A DNA stretch of 64,000 nucleotides from Rhizobium sp. Root482 (lineage in GTDB: Bacteria > Pseudomonadota > Alphaproteobacteria > Rhizobiales > Rhizobiaceae). Under the pieces are notes generated by a model, which saw only the letters and a program-made list of their open reading frames with translations, searched no databases and had not been told where the DNA came from. Shown here piece after piece: positions 27,547 to 36,634 of this stretch. Every line of letters begins with the position of its first letter. The stretch's first letter is position 1. The stretch covers positions 330,458 to 394,457 of the forward strand of contig NZ_LMFA01000021.1 of assembly GCF_001426565.1 (NCBI RefSeq), written 5' to 3'. The position numbers and the translations under genes are program-made.

Positions 27547-28512
27547 ATGTTGAACTGGACATTTAATCGCAGCGGCATGACCGCGGACGCATCGGCCCCC
27601 GGCGGCCCCTCCCACGCCCTGGCTGCCCCTCCCCCCGAACCGGCAAAGCCGGCCAAGTCGAAGATCGCGCTGGCCCTTGGCGGCGGCGCGGCGCGCGGCT
27701 GGGCCCATATCGGCGTCCTGAAGGCGCTCGACGAGGAGGGCATCGAAGTCGGCATGATCGCCGGAACCTCGATCGGCGCACTGGTCGGCGGCTGCTATCT
27801 TGCCGGCAAGCTCGACGAACTGGAAACCTTCGCCCGTTCCTTGACCATGCGGCGCATTGCCGGCCTGCTCGATTTCGCGATCGGCGGCGGCGGGCTCTTC
27901 GGCGGCCTCAGGCTGACGCGGCGCATGCAGGAACATCTGCAGGACATGCTGATCGAAAATCTCGACCGCCCCTTCGTCGCCGTGGCGACCGAGGTGAATT
28001 CGGGCCATGAGGTCTGGCTCGGCGAGGGATCGCTGATCACCGCGATCCGTGCCTCCTATGCGCTGCCGGGGATTTTCGAACCGATCAAGTGCAACAACCG
28101 CACGCTGGTCGATGGCGCGCTCGTCAATCCGGTGCCGGTCTCGGTTTGCCGCGCCTATGAGCAGCAGCTCGTCGTTGCCGTCAATCTCAACTACGATCTC
28201 TACGGCCGATCCGCCGTCATCAAGCACCGCGCCGACAACCAGCCCGTCGATCATCAGCAGAGGCCCGGCCAGGACCAGACATCGCGGCTCGGCATGACCA
28301 GCGTCATGGTGCAGGCCTTCAACATCATCCAGGACCGGATTTCGCGCGCCCGGCTTGCCGGCGATCCGCCGGATCTCGCGCTGCATCCCAAGCTCAACGA
28401 TATCGGCATGTCGGAATTCCACCGCGCCGGCGAAGCGATCGATCGCGGCTATCTCGAGACCAAGGCCCGGCTCAGTGAATTGCAGCGCCTGCAAGAGGTC
28501 CTGGTTCGCTGA
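27547..28512 (+). CDS. Patatin-like phospholipase
   Basis: 321-residue serine acyl hydrolase of the RssA/YlbK type. The oxyanion block LGGGAARGWAHIGVL, the nucleophile in AGTSIGALVGG (Ser of GxSxG) and the DGA of the Ser-Asp dyad (LVDGALVNPVP) are all visible. Likely acts on membrane lipids; natural substrate unknown. The ATG at 27547 has a near-perfect GGAGG six bases upstream, so the in-frame start at 27514 is unlikely. Ended by the hairpin at 28527. Confidence 0.9.
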   Translation: MLNWTFNRSGMTADASAPGGPSHALAAPPPEPAKPAKSKIALALGGGAARGWAHIGVLKALDEEGIEVGMIAGTSIGALVGGCYLAGKLDELETFARSLTMRRIAGLLDFAIGGGGLFGGLRLTRRMQEHLQDMLIENLDRPFVAVATEVNSGHEVWLGEGSLITAIRASYALPGIFEPIKCNNRTLVDGALVNPVPVSVCRAYEQQLVVAVNLNYDLYGRSAVIKHRADNQPVDHQQRPGQDQTSRLGMTSVMVQAFNIIQDRISRARLAGDPPDLALHPKLNDIGMSEFHRAGEAIDRGYLETKARLSELQRLQEVLVR

Positions 28513-28526
28513 TCCCCAGACACAAC

Positions 28527-28562
28527 AATGCCGCGCCGGATCGTTCGGGCGCGGCATTTTCA
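28527..28562 (+). terminator. Terminator after the patatin gene
   Basis: AATGCCGCGCC, a 10-base loop, GGCGCGGCATT (11-bp stem) followed by TTCATG; only a short T-run. It lies between convergent genes and may act both ways. Confidence 0.7.
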
Positions 28563-28578
28563 TGGCACGGCGAAGATT

Positions 28579-29007
28579 CTATCCGGCGATATAGGCCTTG
28601 ATCTGCTCGGCCTCGCTTTCGATGGCGCGGATATGATGGCGCACCGCATCACCGATCGAGACGATGCCGACGAGGCGGCCGTTGCTTTCCACCGGTAGAT
28701 GACGGGCGCGCCGGTCGTTCATGATTTCCATGATGTCGTTGATGCTCATATCCTCCGTGCAGCTATGAACCTTCGACCACATCAGTTCCGCGACCGGCTG
28801 CTGCAGACAGCCGGCACCGAACTTGGCCATTGCCGCCACCACGTCGCGCTCCGTCAGAAGGCCCGCGACCTGATCGCCGGGCTTGACGACGACCACCGCG
28901 CCGATGTGATTTTCATGCAGCAGCCGGACGGCCTCATGCATCATCGCCTGCGGATCGACCGTGACGACCCGGCGGCCCTTTTCATTCAGTATGGCTTGCA
29001 CAGACAT
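28579..29007 (-). CDS. CBS-pair domain protein
   Basis: 142 residues made of two CBS motifs (about 8-62 and 75-132) and little else: MMHEAVRLLHENHIGAVVVV with GLLTERDVV, then MSINDIMEIMNDRRARHLPV with GIVSIGDAVRHHI. Stand-alone pairs usually sense adenylates and modulate a partner. The partner is unknown. Monocistronic, convergent with the patatin gene. Confidence 0.88.
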   Translation of the reverse strand: MSVQAILNEKGRRVVTVDPQAMMHEAVRLLHENHIGAVVVVKPGDQVAGLLTERDVVAAMAKFGAGCLQQPVAELMWSKVHSCTEDMSINDIMEIMNDRRARHLPVESNGRLVGIVSIGDAVRHHIRAIESEAEQIKAYIAG

Positions 29008-29239
29008 TCCAAAACTCCCGTTTCAGCACCTGCGTCCGACCGGGAGAGCGATAACCGCCAAGCGCAAGGCGCAATCGGGGGTCTGAACCGCTCCGCAAAG
29101 GACAGACGTCATTCCTGTCGCGTTGTTCGCCCATCCGGCAGCGCCGCCAATTGCCTGCGGCGACCACCTTCGGACGGGAATGGTGCGCCACGGCGAACGG
29201 AAAATCAAGCACTCGCGGTAAGATCGCAGCCGCACGGTT

Positions 29240-29989
29240 TCAGTCCTTCGGATCGAAAAGACCAAACAGCAGGAAGCCGAACAGAAAGCCGCCAATGTGC
29301 GCTTCCCAGGCGATGGAGGTGGCGCCGCCGAAGGCGAACATGCCAAGCCCGATCAGGATATTGGTCACGAACCAGACGCTGGCAAAGACCACGACAGACC
29401 GGTTCGACAGGGCTTCACCGATCGGCAGGCGGCGGTTGAGATGGGCGAACTGGCGGCTGATGCGGCCGCTCGGCGAAAAGACGAATCGGGCCGCCGCTCC
29501 CATCAGGCCGGCAACGACGCCGGAGGCGCCGATGACGACGGCCATCTCCCCCCAGTGAAAGACCATGTGCAGCGCCACCGCGGCGACGGCCGACAGGCAC
29601 CAGAAGACCGCAAGGCGCACCATGCCGATGCGCCGGACCACCGGCGCGCCGAAAGCCACCATCCAGAAGCCGTTGAACACGAGATGCTCCCAGGAGCCAT
29701 GCAGGAAGGAATAGGTCACCGGGCTCCACAGCCAGGCAAGGCCCTGTTCGGCCAGCGAATGAACATAGCGGGCGGGCAGGAAGGCGAATTCGAAGATCAC
29801 CAGATCATCATATTCAACGGGCAGGAGATAGGTGCGCACCGCATGGACCGCGATAAGGAAACCGAGGATCGCAAGCAGTCCTGAGGGCAGGTTGAAGGCC
29901 GGTTCGCGCTGCGGCGATGCACCCTGCCCCTCCTCTTCACCTGGCGGATGGCCTTCCGGCAGCACAGTATGTTCCGGCTGGTCTGTCAT
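29240..29989 (-). CDS. Rhomboid-family intramembrane serine protease
   Basis: 249 residues with an acidic N-terminal cytoplasmic tail (about 35 residues) and six membrane helices. The catalytic Ser is in VVIGASGVVAGL (GxSG) and the His partner in WEAHIGGFL; SFLHGSWEHLVFNGFW forms the L1/TM2 signature. An active protease is therefore expected, cleaving other membrane proteins; substrate unknown. Upstream the minus-strand promoter would lie in 29990-30100. Confidence 0.9.
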   Translation of the reverse strand: MTDQPEHTVLPEGHPPGEEEGQGASPQREPAFNLPSGLLAILGFLIAVHAVRTYLLPVEYDDLVIFEFAFLPARYVHSLAEQGLAWLWSPVTYSFLHGSWEHLVFNGFWMVAFGAPVVRRIGMVRLAVFWCLSAVAAVALHMVFHWGEMAVVIGASGVVAGLMGAAARFVFSPSGRISRQFAHLNRRLPIGEALSNRSVVVFASVWFVTNILIGLGMFAFGGATSIAWEAHIGGFLFGFLLFGLFDPKD

Positions 29990-30363
29990 GGTTCTTCACG
30001 TCTTTCCGCAGGCCGGCGACGGCCGCTTGTCGGCCTCCGCTTTAAACGATTCCCGCCCGCACCGACAGCGCCGGTGTGCTGGCGCATGATCATGGTTGAA
30101 GACGCCCGAAGAAAAAAGGCCGTCCAGTCGAAACCGAACGGCCGTCGAGCCCCCAAAACCCCGAGCCCTGAAATTATGTGCCGAAGGCAATCCTTCGTGA
30201 AGTGATGCCCTTTCATGCCATTCCGGCGGCCGGCCTTCAATCTAAACCAAACATTAACCTTAATATCCGGCTGGCACGGAAATCGCACTGCGGTCTCAAG
30301 GGAGCATTTTTCTCCGCGGCCTGTGCCAGATCGGTACAGGACCGTTTCAAACGGAAGCATCGC

Positions 30364-30993
30364 ATGCGCAGCAAGACCATCATCGACCTCTATGCCTACT
30401 GGGACGAATTGCGCGGACGCCGCGATGTCCCCGATCGCGGGCAGATCGAGCCGGCCCATATCCGCACACTTCTGGCCGAACTGTTCATCCTGGAAAGAAC
30501 ACCGCGGGTGGATATCCGCTTCCGGCTTGCCGGCACGCGCATCTGCGCGCTGTTTCAACGGGAATTGCGCGGCTCGGCCTTCGACGCATTGTGGCGCGGC
30601 GAGCAGATCGGCCGGATAGCAAGCCTTGCCGCCGAAGTGATGGCGCAGAAGATGCCGGTCGTGCTTTGCGCCTCTGCGCTTGCCGCCAACGGCGACCAGG
30701 TGGGAACGGAAATCATCCTCCTGCCGCTGAAATCGCCCGATGGCGCGGTGGATCGCATCGTCGGCGCGCTGGCGCCGCTGTCGAAGCCGCATTGGCTGGA
30801 GGCGACGCCGGTAAACTATCTCAGGCTCGGCGACACCCGGACGCTCGACACGGAAAAGGCCAGCCTCTTGCGTCGGGACCATGCGGAAACGAGCCCGCCG
30901 CGTACTCCTTCCCGCCTTCCCGAGAGAACATTTTCCGGCGCGATCCGCCGAGTCCTGCATCTCAGCGTCCTCGACGGCGGCCGGCGCGACTGA
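30364..30993 (+). CDS. PAS-domain protein (PAS_5 type)
   Basis: 209-residue protein of the alphaproteobacterial PAS_5 family: LYAYWDELRGRRDVPDRGQI begins the domain, and LFILERTPRVDIRFRLAGTR with ICALFQRELRG follow. No output domain is attached. The ATG at 30364 is chosen because the family starts with this helix; the frame is open 186 bases upstream. The region upstream holds CATTAACCTTAATATCC, possibly a promoter. Next to a PilZ gene, an arrangement common in rhizobia. Confidence 0.78.
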   Translation: MRSKTIIDLYAYWDELRGRRDVPDRGQIEPAHIRTLLAELFILERTPRVDIRFRLAGTRICALFQRELRGSAFDALWRGEQIGRIASLAAEVMAQKMPVVLCASALAANGDQVGTEIILLPLKSPDGAVDRIVGALAPLSKPHWLEATPVNYLRLGDTRTLDTEKASLLRRDHAETSPPRTPSRLPERTFSGAIRRVLHLSVLDGGRRD

Positions 30994-31073
30994 GTCTTGC
31001 CCGTAATAAAAAACTTTCTATTAACCGGATGAGCGTAAAACAGGGTTTGGATGGACATCGCACAAGTGTAGAC

Positions 31074-31682
31074 ATGTATTCGTTTCAGCAAGCGCAGAAC
31101 ACCGGCCCCAAGCAGCACAACGAAGGCGCCTTCCAGCGCGTCTCCGTGAACCTGACCGGCCGCCTGATGCTGGCCAATCACGACGAATTCGAATGCACCG
31201 CCATCGACATGTCGCCCGGCGACGTTCTCTTTACCTGCGATGCCCGCCCGCGCGCCGGCGAACGCATCATCGCCTATGTCGATCATGTCGGGCGGCTTGA
31301 AGGCACGGTCTCGCGCCTTGCCGACAATGCCTTCGTCATCCAGATCAACGCCACCGACCGCAAGCGCGAAAAACTGGCGGCGCAGCTGACTTGGATTGCC
31401 AACAAGCACGAACTGGGCCTGCCGGAAGACCGTAGGCACGATCGCCTCGCCCCCCGCAGGACCCGCACCGAGATCACGCTCGACGACGGCAGCAAATATG
31501 TCTGCCGCATCATCGACCTGTCGCTGTCGGGCGCGGCCGTGGACATGGAAACGCGCCTGCCGCTCGGCACGGCGATCCTGCTCGGCAGCATGAAAGGCCG
31601 CATCGTGCGGCATTTCCAGGAAGGCGTGGCGATCGAGTTCCTGGGAATTCAATCGCGCGAGGCGTTGAGAGAATTTCTCTAG
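31074..31682 (+). CDS. PilZ-domain protein, two tandem PilZ modules
   Basis: 202-residue protein. The C-terminal PilZ domain has RRHDRLAPRR-type Arg (RxxxR) and DLSLSGAAVDM (the DxSxxG of c-di-GMP binding); the N-terminal half reads as a second module (QRVSVNLTGRL...DMSPGDVLF) with a degenerate binding site. It likely links c-di-GMP to motility or surface polysaccharide. ATGs at 31029 and 31074 are both possible; neither has a good ribosome site. Confidence 0.82.
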   Translation: MYSFQQAQNTGPKQHNEGAFQRVSVNLTGRLMLANHDEFECTAIDMSPGDVLFTCDARPRAGERIIAYVDHVGRLEGTVSRLADNAFVIQINATDRKREKLAAQLTWIANKHELGLPEDRRHDRLAPRRTRTEITLDDGSKYVCRIIDLSLSGAAVDMETRLPLGTAILLGSMKGRIVRHFQEGVAIEFLGIQSREALREFL

Positions 31683-32358
31683 GCTCCAGAAGCGCCGACG
31701 GCCACAACCCATCTTTCATACCCTTTCCCACCACCTGATGATCTTGCAGAGACCAAGCGCGCTTCACCGGCGCGCCTTTTCGCATGTCCGCGACCTGCAC
31801 TGAAACGGCACGCCGGAAGCCCCGATCGACCGCCGGCGAGCGATCAATGACGGGCCTACTCCCGCCGCCGACGCCGTCAGCGCTCCAATCTGGCACAGTC
31901 GGAAGCGATCGACTGGAGCAGAACGAGACGAAAATCGTGACGGCCTCCGTTTTTTTTGAAGAAAAATCAAAATTATTTCGGCGGTTCGCCCGTCGATTCA
32001 ACGTCGAAACACATCCTGCCATGGTAAACGAAGACTGATTCCCGAGACCGCGCGCAGTGGGAACGGGGTGGATCGATGCCAAGCACGTCTCGTGCCCGGT
32101 GCCCAGCCGTAATGCCCTTTCGAAAAACTCGAATTCTTTCAACCGCAAGGATGGTTTACGCATTCTTTCGCGACCGCCCATCGGGTGTAGGCAGGCGCAA
32201 ATTTAGATGGCATTTGAATCAATATAATCTAAAATTATATTCAAGTTTAAATTTGATTTTGTACATATTTGATTTGAGTTTGTACTTAGTTTTACTTCCG
32301 ATATTCGTGCGCAATAAAAATCTCGGTGTCATTGTCACTCCAGAACGGGGAGACAGAC
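31683..32358. other. 676-base intergenic region with AT-rich block
   Basis: The first part holds a weak terminator-like repeat (GCGCGC, 7-base loop, GCGCGC, then CTTTTCG; 31757-31781). Bases 32205-32335 are strikingly AT-rich compared with the rest of the window and contain imperfect direct repeats around ATTTGATTT and TTTGTACTT. No open frame has a family match. The block may be a promoter/silencer region for the protease gene downstream. Confidence 0.5.
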
Positions 32359-32970
32359 ATGACAAAGAAAAATTTCCTGAAGACCGGCCTCATCGCCGCC
32401 TTCCTTTGTGCGGCGGCAGCCCAGTCGGCCTTTGCCTTTTCCGCCAACATGACCACGGACGGCGCAACCAATCCGCCGGTCGGCCACTACGAATTCTGCC
32501 GCAGCCAGCCGCAGGAATGCCGCAGCAATGGCGGCAGCGCGGCACCGACGGTGCTGACCCGCGATGGCTGGAAGAAAATCCTCGAGGTCAACTACGACGT
32601 CAACGAAGCGGTGACGCCGATGACCGACATGGAGATCTACGGCGTCGAAGAGCGCTGGGCCTATCCCGACAAGGTGGGCGATTGCGAGGATTATGTGCTC
32701 TTGAAGCGCAAGCTGCTGATGCAGGCAGGCTTTTCGCCGTCCAACCTTTTGATCACGGTCGTCCTGCAGCCGAATGGCGAGGGCCATGCAGTGCTGACGG
32801 TACGGACCGACCGCGGTGACTTCGTTCTCGACAATATGCGCAACAAGGTGCTGCTCTGGTCCGAGACCGAATATACGTTCCTGAAGCGCCAGTCGAACGA
32901 GAATGCCGGCCGCTGGGTGAAACTGCAGGATGGCCGTGCAGTGGCCGTCGGCAGCGTGCAGACGCAGTAA
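32359..32970 (+). CDS. Transglutaminase-like cysteine protease (BTLCP, DUF920)
   Basis: 203-residue exported protein: signal peptide to about residue 26 (QSAFAFS). The catalytic Cys is in VGDCEDYVLLKRK, His in GEGHAVLTV and Asp in DFVLDNMRN, the full triad of the bacterial transglutaminase-like cysteine proteinase family to which LapG belongs. Periplasmic proteolysis of surface adhesins is known for LapG; here no LapD partner is adjacent, so the role is open. GGGGAGA precedes the ATG. Ended by the terminator at 33069. Confidence 0.87.
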   Translation: MTKKNFLKTGLIAAFLCAAAAQSAFAFSANMTTDGATNPPVGHYEFCRSQPQECRSNGGSAAPTVLTRDGWKKILEVNYDVNEAVTPMTDMEIYGVEERWAYPDKVGDCEDYVLLKRKLLMQAGFSPSNLLITVVLQPNGEGHAVLTVRTDRGDFVLDNMRNKVLLWSETEYTFLKRQSNENAGRWVKLQDGRAVAVGSVQTQ

Positions 32971-33068
32971 CCACCGTCACGAGACATCGCGCTCCGGACC
33001 GGGATGCCCGGGGCGTGCATGAAAAGGGCTTTGGTCGTCCCCATCCCCGTCCCTGACCAAGGCCTCTC

Positions 33069-33110
33069 GGCCGGTTCCGCTGTCCCCGGAACCGGCCGTT
33101 TTTTTTTCTT
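33069..33110 (+). terminator. Strong intrinsic terminator
   Basis: GGCCGGTTCC, 9-base loop, GGAACCGGCC, then G and nine T. Ends the BTLCP protease transcript. Confidence 0.92.
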
Positions 33111-33317
33111 TCCGCCCCTTCTGAAACGCAGAGCGGGAATAATGGGCGGCACAGGCGGGTGGCGACCGATACGATGATATTCACCGGATATTAACCATGT
33201 TGACGCAGCGTTTCGCCTGGCTGCTCAAAGAGCATGCCGTTTGCCACGCCTGTTTCCCTTCGAGATGGGCGCTGCCGAGACCGCCGCAGCCACTCACGGG
33301 AGCACCGTCGTTACTCG

Positions 33318-34052
33318 ATGACCGCCAAGCCCCAAGCCACCAAGGACGACGCCTATCGTCCGCTGATCTCGGCCCGCTTCGTCTACGGCCTGACGGCGAT
33401 CGCGGTGGGGCTTGCGGCCTTGACCGGAGCAATCAGCCTCGCCGGCCGCTGGTGGGGTGAAAACCTGGCACTTGCCGGCCATACGACAAGCACGGAACCG
33501 CACGACATCTTCATCGGACAGGACCATCTGCGCCTGCCCTCCAATGTGATGCGCTTTGCAGCGCAGCGTGCGACTGGCGTTGCCGAGCGCGCCGATCTCT
33601 ACCTTACCTGGCCGCAGATGGAGGGGTATAGCGACGATGCCCGCAGCCTCTTCAATGACGTCAATCGACCCAGCTCGCTGATTTTCCTCGAAATTTCCCA
33701 GAGCACCATGTCGCGCGACATGTCGGGCCGGCTGGAGCCGATCTACAGCCATCTGTTCGAGGGCGCGCCACTACCCGGCCCGGCGGGACTGATGCGCCAT
33801 GAGATGAAGGAAAATTCCGGCTATGGCGAGGAGGTCTTCTTCACGGCTGAAGAAGAGGAAGGCCGGCATTACGCCGTGCGCTGCCTGATGCCGAAGGCGC
33901 CCGACCTTTCAACGAGCGCCGATTGCCAGCGCGATATCCACGCCGGACGCGATCTTGTTGTGCTTTACCGGTTTTCCAGCCAATTGCTGCCACAATGGCA
34001 CGCCATCGACAAAGCCGTCGCGCGATTCGTGACGGACCGACTGATCCCCTGA
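33318..34052 (+). CDS. Conserved hypothetical membrane-anchored protein
   Basis: 244-residue protein with one N-terminal membrane segment (about residues 19-41, VYGLTAIAVGLAALTGAISL) and a soluble, probably periplasmic, remainder of mixed alpha/beta composition. Two Cys near the C-terminus (RCLMP, ADCQRD) may form a disulphide. Not a family I can name. The ATG at 33318 leaves the membrane segment near the start. Likely monocistronic; the promoter would be near 33180-33300. Confidence 0.65.
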   Translation: MTAKPQATKDDAYRPLISARFVYGLTAIAVGLAALTGAISLAGRWWGENLALAGHTTSTEPHDIFIGQDHLRLPSNVMRFAAQRATGVAERADLYLTWPQMEGYSDDARSLFNDVNRPSSLIFLEISQSTMSRDMSGRLEPIYSHLFEGAPLPGPAGLMRHEMKENSGYGEEVFFTAEEEEGRHYAVRCLMPKAPDLSTSADCQRDIHAGRDLVVLYRFSSQLLPQWHAIDKAVARFVTDRLIP

Positions 34053-34228
34053 GACTGGAATAATCGCGGTTGCTTTTCGTTCAACGGACATCTGTACCGA
34101 CATGAAAAAGATGCGCCGATTATGGAAACCAATCATTCATCATAAACCGATTGGTAACGCTATCCCGCTACTGTTTTCAGAACGGCCGTTTCTGGAGGCG
34201 ACGGCCGGACGACATCTCGTGAAAAAGA

Positions 34229-35677
34229 ATGAAGAGTAGTGTAGTGTCCCAATCCACATTCGACGGTTCCGTTCCACACAGCCCGGTCCCATTCTTCAAA
34301 AAGGCTTGCCGGATACTGCTGGTATCGCTGGTTGCCTCCTTCACGGTCGTCTCCACCGCCGCTGCGGCCGAATATGCCGGCATCGTCGTCGATGCCAAGA
34401 CCGGCAAGGTGCTTTACAGCGAAGACGCCGACAGCCTGCGCTATCCGGCCTCGTTGACGAAGATGATGACTCTTTACCTGACATTCGAAGCCCTGGAGGC
34501 CGGAAAGATCAGCAAGAGCACGCCGGTCCCCTTCTCCAAGAACGCCGCCGCGGAAGAGCCTTCGAAGCTCGGCGTGCGGGCTGGAAAGTCGATCACCGTC
34601 GAACAGGCCATCCTTTCCCTGGTCACCCGATCGGCAAATGACGCGGCAACGGCGCTCGGCGAACTGCTTGGTGGCTCGGAGGAGCGGTTCGGCCGGATCA
34701 TGACCAACAAGGCCCGTGCCCTCGGCATGACCCGGACTACCTATCGCAATGCAAACGGCCTGCCGAACACGGCGCAGATGACCACGGCCCGCGACCAGGC
34801 CCGACTCGGCATCGCGCTACGCCAGCATTTTCCGCAATATTATTCCTATTTCTCGACCCGCAGCTTCCGCTTCGGCAAGCAGACCATCGGCAACCACAAC
34901 CGGCTGCTCGGCAATGTGCGCGGCGTCGATGGCATCAAGACCGGTTATACCCGTGCTTCCGGCTTCAACCTGGTGACCTCGGCCCAGGCCGACGGCCGCA
35001 GCATCGTCGGCGTCGTGATCGGCGGTAAATCCGGCCGCAGCCGCGATGCCCAGATGCGCGCGCTGGTGGCGAAATACATGCCGCAGGCCTCGCGTCGCGG
35101 CGGCGGCAACCTGGTGGCAGAGACCGCCGATGCGCCGACCATGGAAGTAGCGGCAAGCGCGACCGGCGGCAGCTTCAACCTGCCGACCAACGGTCCGGTT
35201 CCGGATTTCCGCTATAGTGGCGAAACCACCCAGAGCGTGGAAGTCGCCTATGCGGCACCGGCCAAAACGGGCAACAACCCGCTTCTGGACGACAAAGCAA
35301 TGGCAAACACGCTGCAGGCACAGAGCCGCAAGGTCGCCGCTGTCGTGCCGGTTCCCGCGGCCGACGTCGACAACCAGATCACCAATTCGGTTTCCAAGGT
35401 GCAGACCGAAGCCGCCACCGAAGCCAAGCAGGCAGGCTGGGTCATCCAGATCGGCGCGACGCCGGACAAGGACCAGGCGATGAACCTGCTCGAAAAGGCC
35501 AAGGACAAGGGCGGCAAGGCCCTGCGCGGCGCCACGCCGTTCACGCTTGCCTTTGCCAGCGACAATGGCCAGCTCTACAGGGCACGGTTCGGTGGTTTCT
35601 CCAACCAGGACAAGGCCGTTTCCGCCTGCAAGGCCCTGAAGCGCAACGGCGTCGCCTGCTGGGCAAGCCTGCAATAG
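34229..35677 (+). CDS. D-alanyl-D-alanine carboxypeptidase with SPOR domain
   Basis: 482-residue penicillin-binding protein of the PBP5/6 class. Signal peptide to about residue 47 (STAAAA); peptidase S11 domain with SLTK (nucleophile Ser), SAN and KTG motifs; a linker rich in Ala/Thr/Gln; and a C-terminal SPOR domain (about 400-482, GWVIQIGATPDKDQAMNLL ... YRARFGGF). SPOR domains bind denuded glycan at septa, so the enzyme probably trims pentapeptides at division sites. The PBP5 membrane-anchor helix is replaced by SPOR, as in other rhizobial DacC-like proteins. Followed by a hairpin at 35689. Confidence 0.93.
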   Translation: MKSSVVSQSTFDGSVPHSPVPFFKKACRILLVSLVASFTVVSTAAAAEYAGIVVDAKTGKVLYSEDADSLRYPASLTKMMTLYLTFEALEAGKISKSTPVPFSKNAAAEEPSKLGVRAGKSITVEQAILSLVTRSANDAATALGELLGGSEERFGRIMTNKARALGMTRTTYRNANGLPNTAQMTTARDQARLGIALRQHFPQYYSYFSTRSFRFGKQTIGNHNRLLGNVRGVDGIKTGYTRASGFNLVTSAQADGRSIVGVVIGGKSGRSRDAQMRALVAKYMPQASRRGGGNLVAETADAPTMEVAASATGGSFNLPTNGPVPDFRYSGETTQSVEVAYAAPAKTGNNPLLDDKAMANTLQAQSRKVAAVVPVPAADVDNQITNSVSKVQTEAATEAKQAGWVIQIGATPDKDQAMNLLEKAKDKGGKALRGATPFTLAFASDNGQLYRARFGGFSNQDKAVSACKALKRNGVACWASLQ

Positions 35678-35688
35678 TAAATGCCGTC

Positions 35689-35713
35689 GTTCCGAAGCGC
35701 CATGCTTCGGAAC
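35689..35713 (+). terminator. Hairpin after the carboxypeptidase gene
   Basis: GTTCCGAAGC, loop GCCAT, GCTTCGGAAC, a perfect 10-bp stem 12 bases after the stop codon, without a T-run. Confidence 0.6.
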
Positions 35714-35792
35714 AGCAGCGACACGTTTCGATCATCGGCCACAGTCAGCCGGCGATCCTCCTCGGATTTGGTAGTGCGTAACGAGGTCAGTT

Positions 35793-36059
35793 ATGGGAAT
35801 GAACGAGAATGGCCGGGGCATCACGCCCATGCCGGACAAGAAACGGAAGTCACCACGCTCCAGCCTGCACCCCCTGCACGAGGCGGCCATGCGCATCGCC
35901 GAACTGGGAAGCAAGCCGCGGGCAAGGACGAAGGATCTGGTGACGCTGCTCCTGACCCACGGGGCCCGGGCCTGGCGCTCGACCCAGCCGGACGCCGAAC
36001 TCCACCTGCATGTGACATCGCCGTCCGGGCGCTATCCGATCCGGCTTCGCATTCGATAA
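35793..36059 (+). CDS. Small hypothetical protein
   Basis: 88-residue basic protein (many Arg, Lys, His), no hydrophobic segment, no recognised family. ACGAGG lies five to eight bases before the ATG, and a good terminator follows, so it is probably expressed. A nearby in-frame ATG at 35799 is an alternative start. Confidence 0.55.
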   Translation: MGMNENGRGITPMPDKKRKSPRSSLHPLHEAAMRIAELGSKPRARTKDLVTLLLTHGARAWRSTQPDAELHLHVTSPSGRYPIRLRIR

Positions 36060-36085
36060 GCGGTTCCCTCATCGAAAATCATATC

Positions 36086-36116
36086 GAGCCCGGCATTGCC
36101 GGGCTCTTTCGTTTTA
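36086..36116 (+). terminator. Terminator of the 88-residue gene
   Basis: GAGCCCGGC, loop ATT, GCCGGGCTC followed by TTTCGTTTT. Convergent DUF1489 gene follows. Confidence 0.85.
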
Positions 36117-36126
36117 AATGAACATT

Positions 36127-36564
36127 TCAGAGAAGGCCGAGTTCGGCGAGTTCGCGGCGCAGATCGAGCGGCAATTCGGCCGCCCCGGCGCCCAGTGCTG
36201 CAAGATCGCGTGGCGCCTCCGATGGCTGCAGATAGCGCCACCCCTGAAAGGCGCGGCGCGGTTGGTAGGTGGTTTCGACGACCTGAGGGGCGAGGATGAG
36301 ATTGCAGCGGCCGATGCCATCGGTATCGGTAAAGCTGCGAATATCCATCAGGCTCTGGCGGGCCTGTACCTGCCCCTTGATCACCCAGTAGAGCGATCCG
36401 CCGTCGAGCAGTTCCTCGACGCGCTTGGGCACCATGCGCGTGGTGTGGAAGGAATGCGGCTCGAGGCCGGCGGCGATCGCCGTCAGCGCCTTGCGCGACA
36501 CCCATTCATTGAGGTCGTCGATCGAATCCGCTCCGACGCAGAGTTTTACGAGATGCAGGGCCAT
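36127..36564 (-). CDS. DUF1489 family protein
   Basis: 145-residue protein of the DUF1489 family, seen only in alphaproteobacteria. Family-typical stretches are LHLVKLCVGADSIDDL at the start and SLYWVIKGQVQARQ in the middle. Function unknown. The ATG at 36564 gives the conserved start; an in-frame ATG at 36600 is less likely. It is 70 bases downstream of sdaA in the same direction and may be co-transcribed. Confidence 0.85.
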   Translation of the reverse strand: MALHLVKLCVGADSIDDLNEWVSRKALTAIAAGLEPHSFHTTRMVPKRVEELLDGGSLYWVIKGQVQARQSLMDIRSFTDTDGIGRCNLILAPQVVETTYQPRRAFQGWRYLQPSEAPRDLAALGAGAAELPLDLRRELAELGLL

Positions 36565-36634
36565 GGCGGTGTTGAATACCTCCCGGACTGTCCCGGTCAA
36601 GCCCGTCGGTCAATCATTCCACAATCGTGGCAGA

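Noticed and set aside
33181-33200. CtrA-like TTAACCAT site near 33190
   Set aside because: Only one half-site; the second TTAA at the right spacing is missing.
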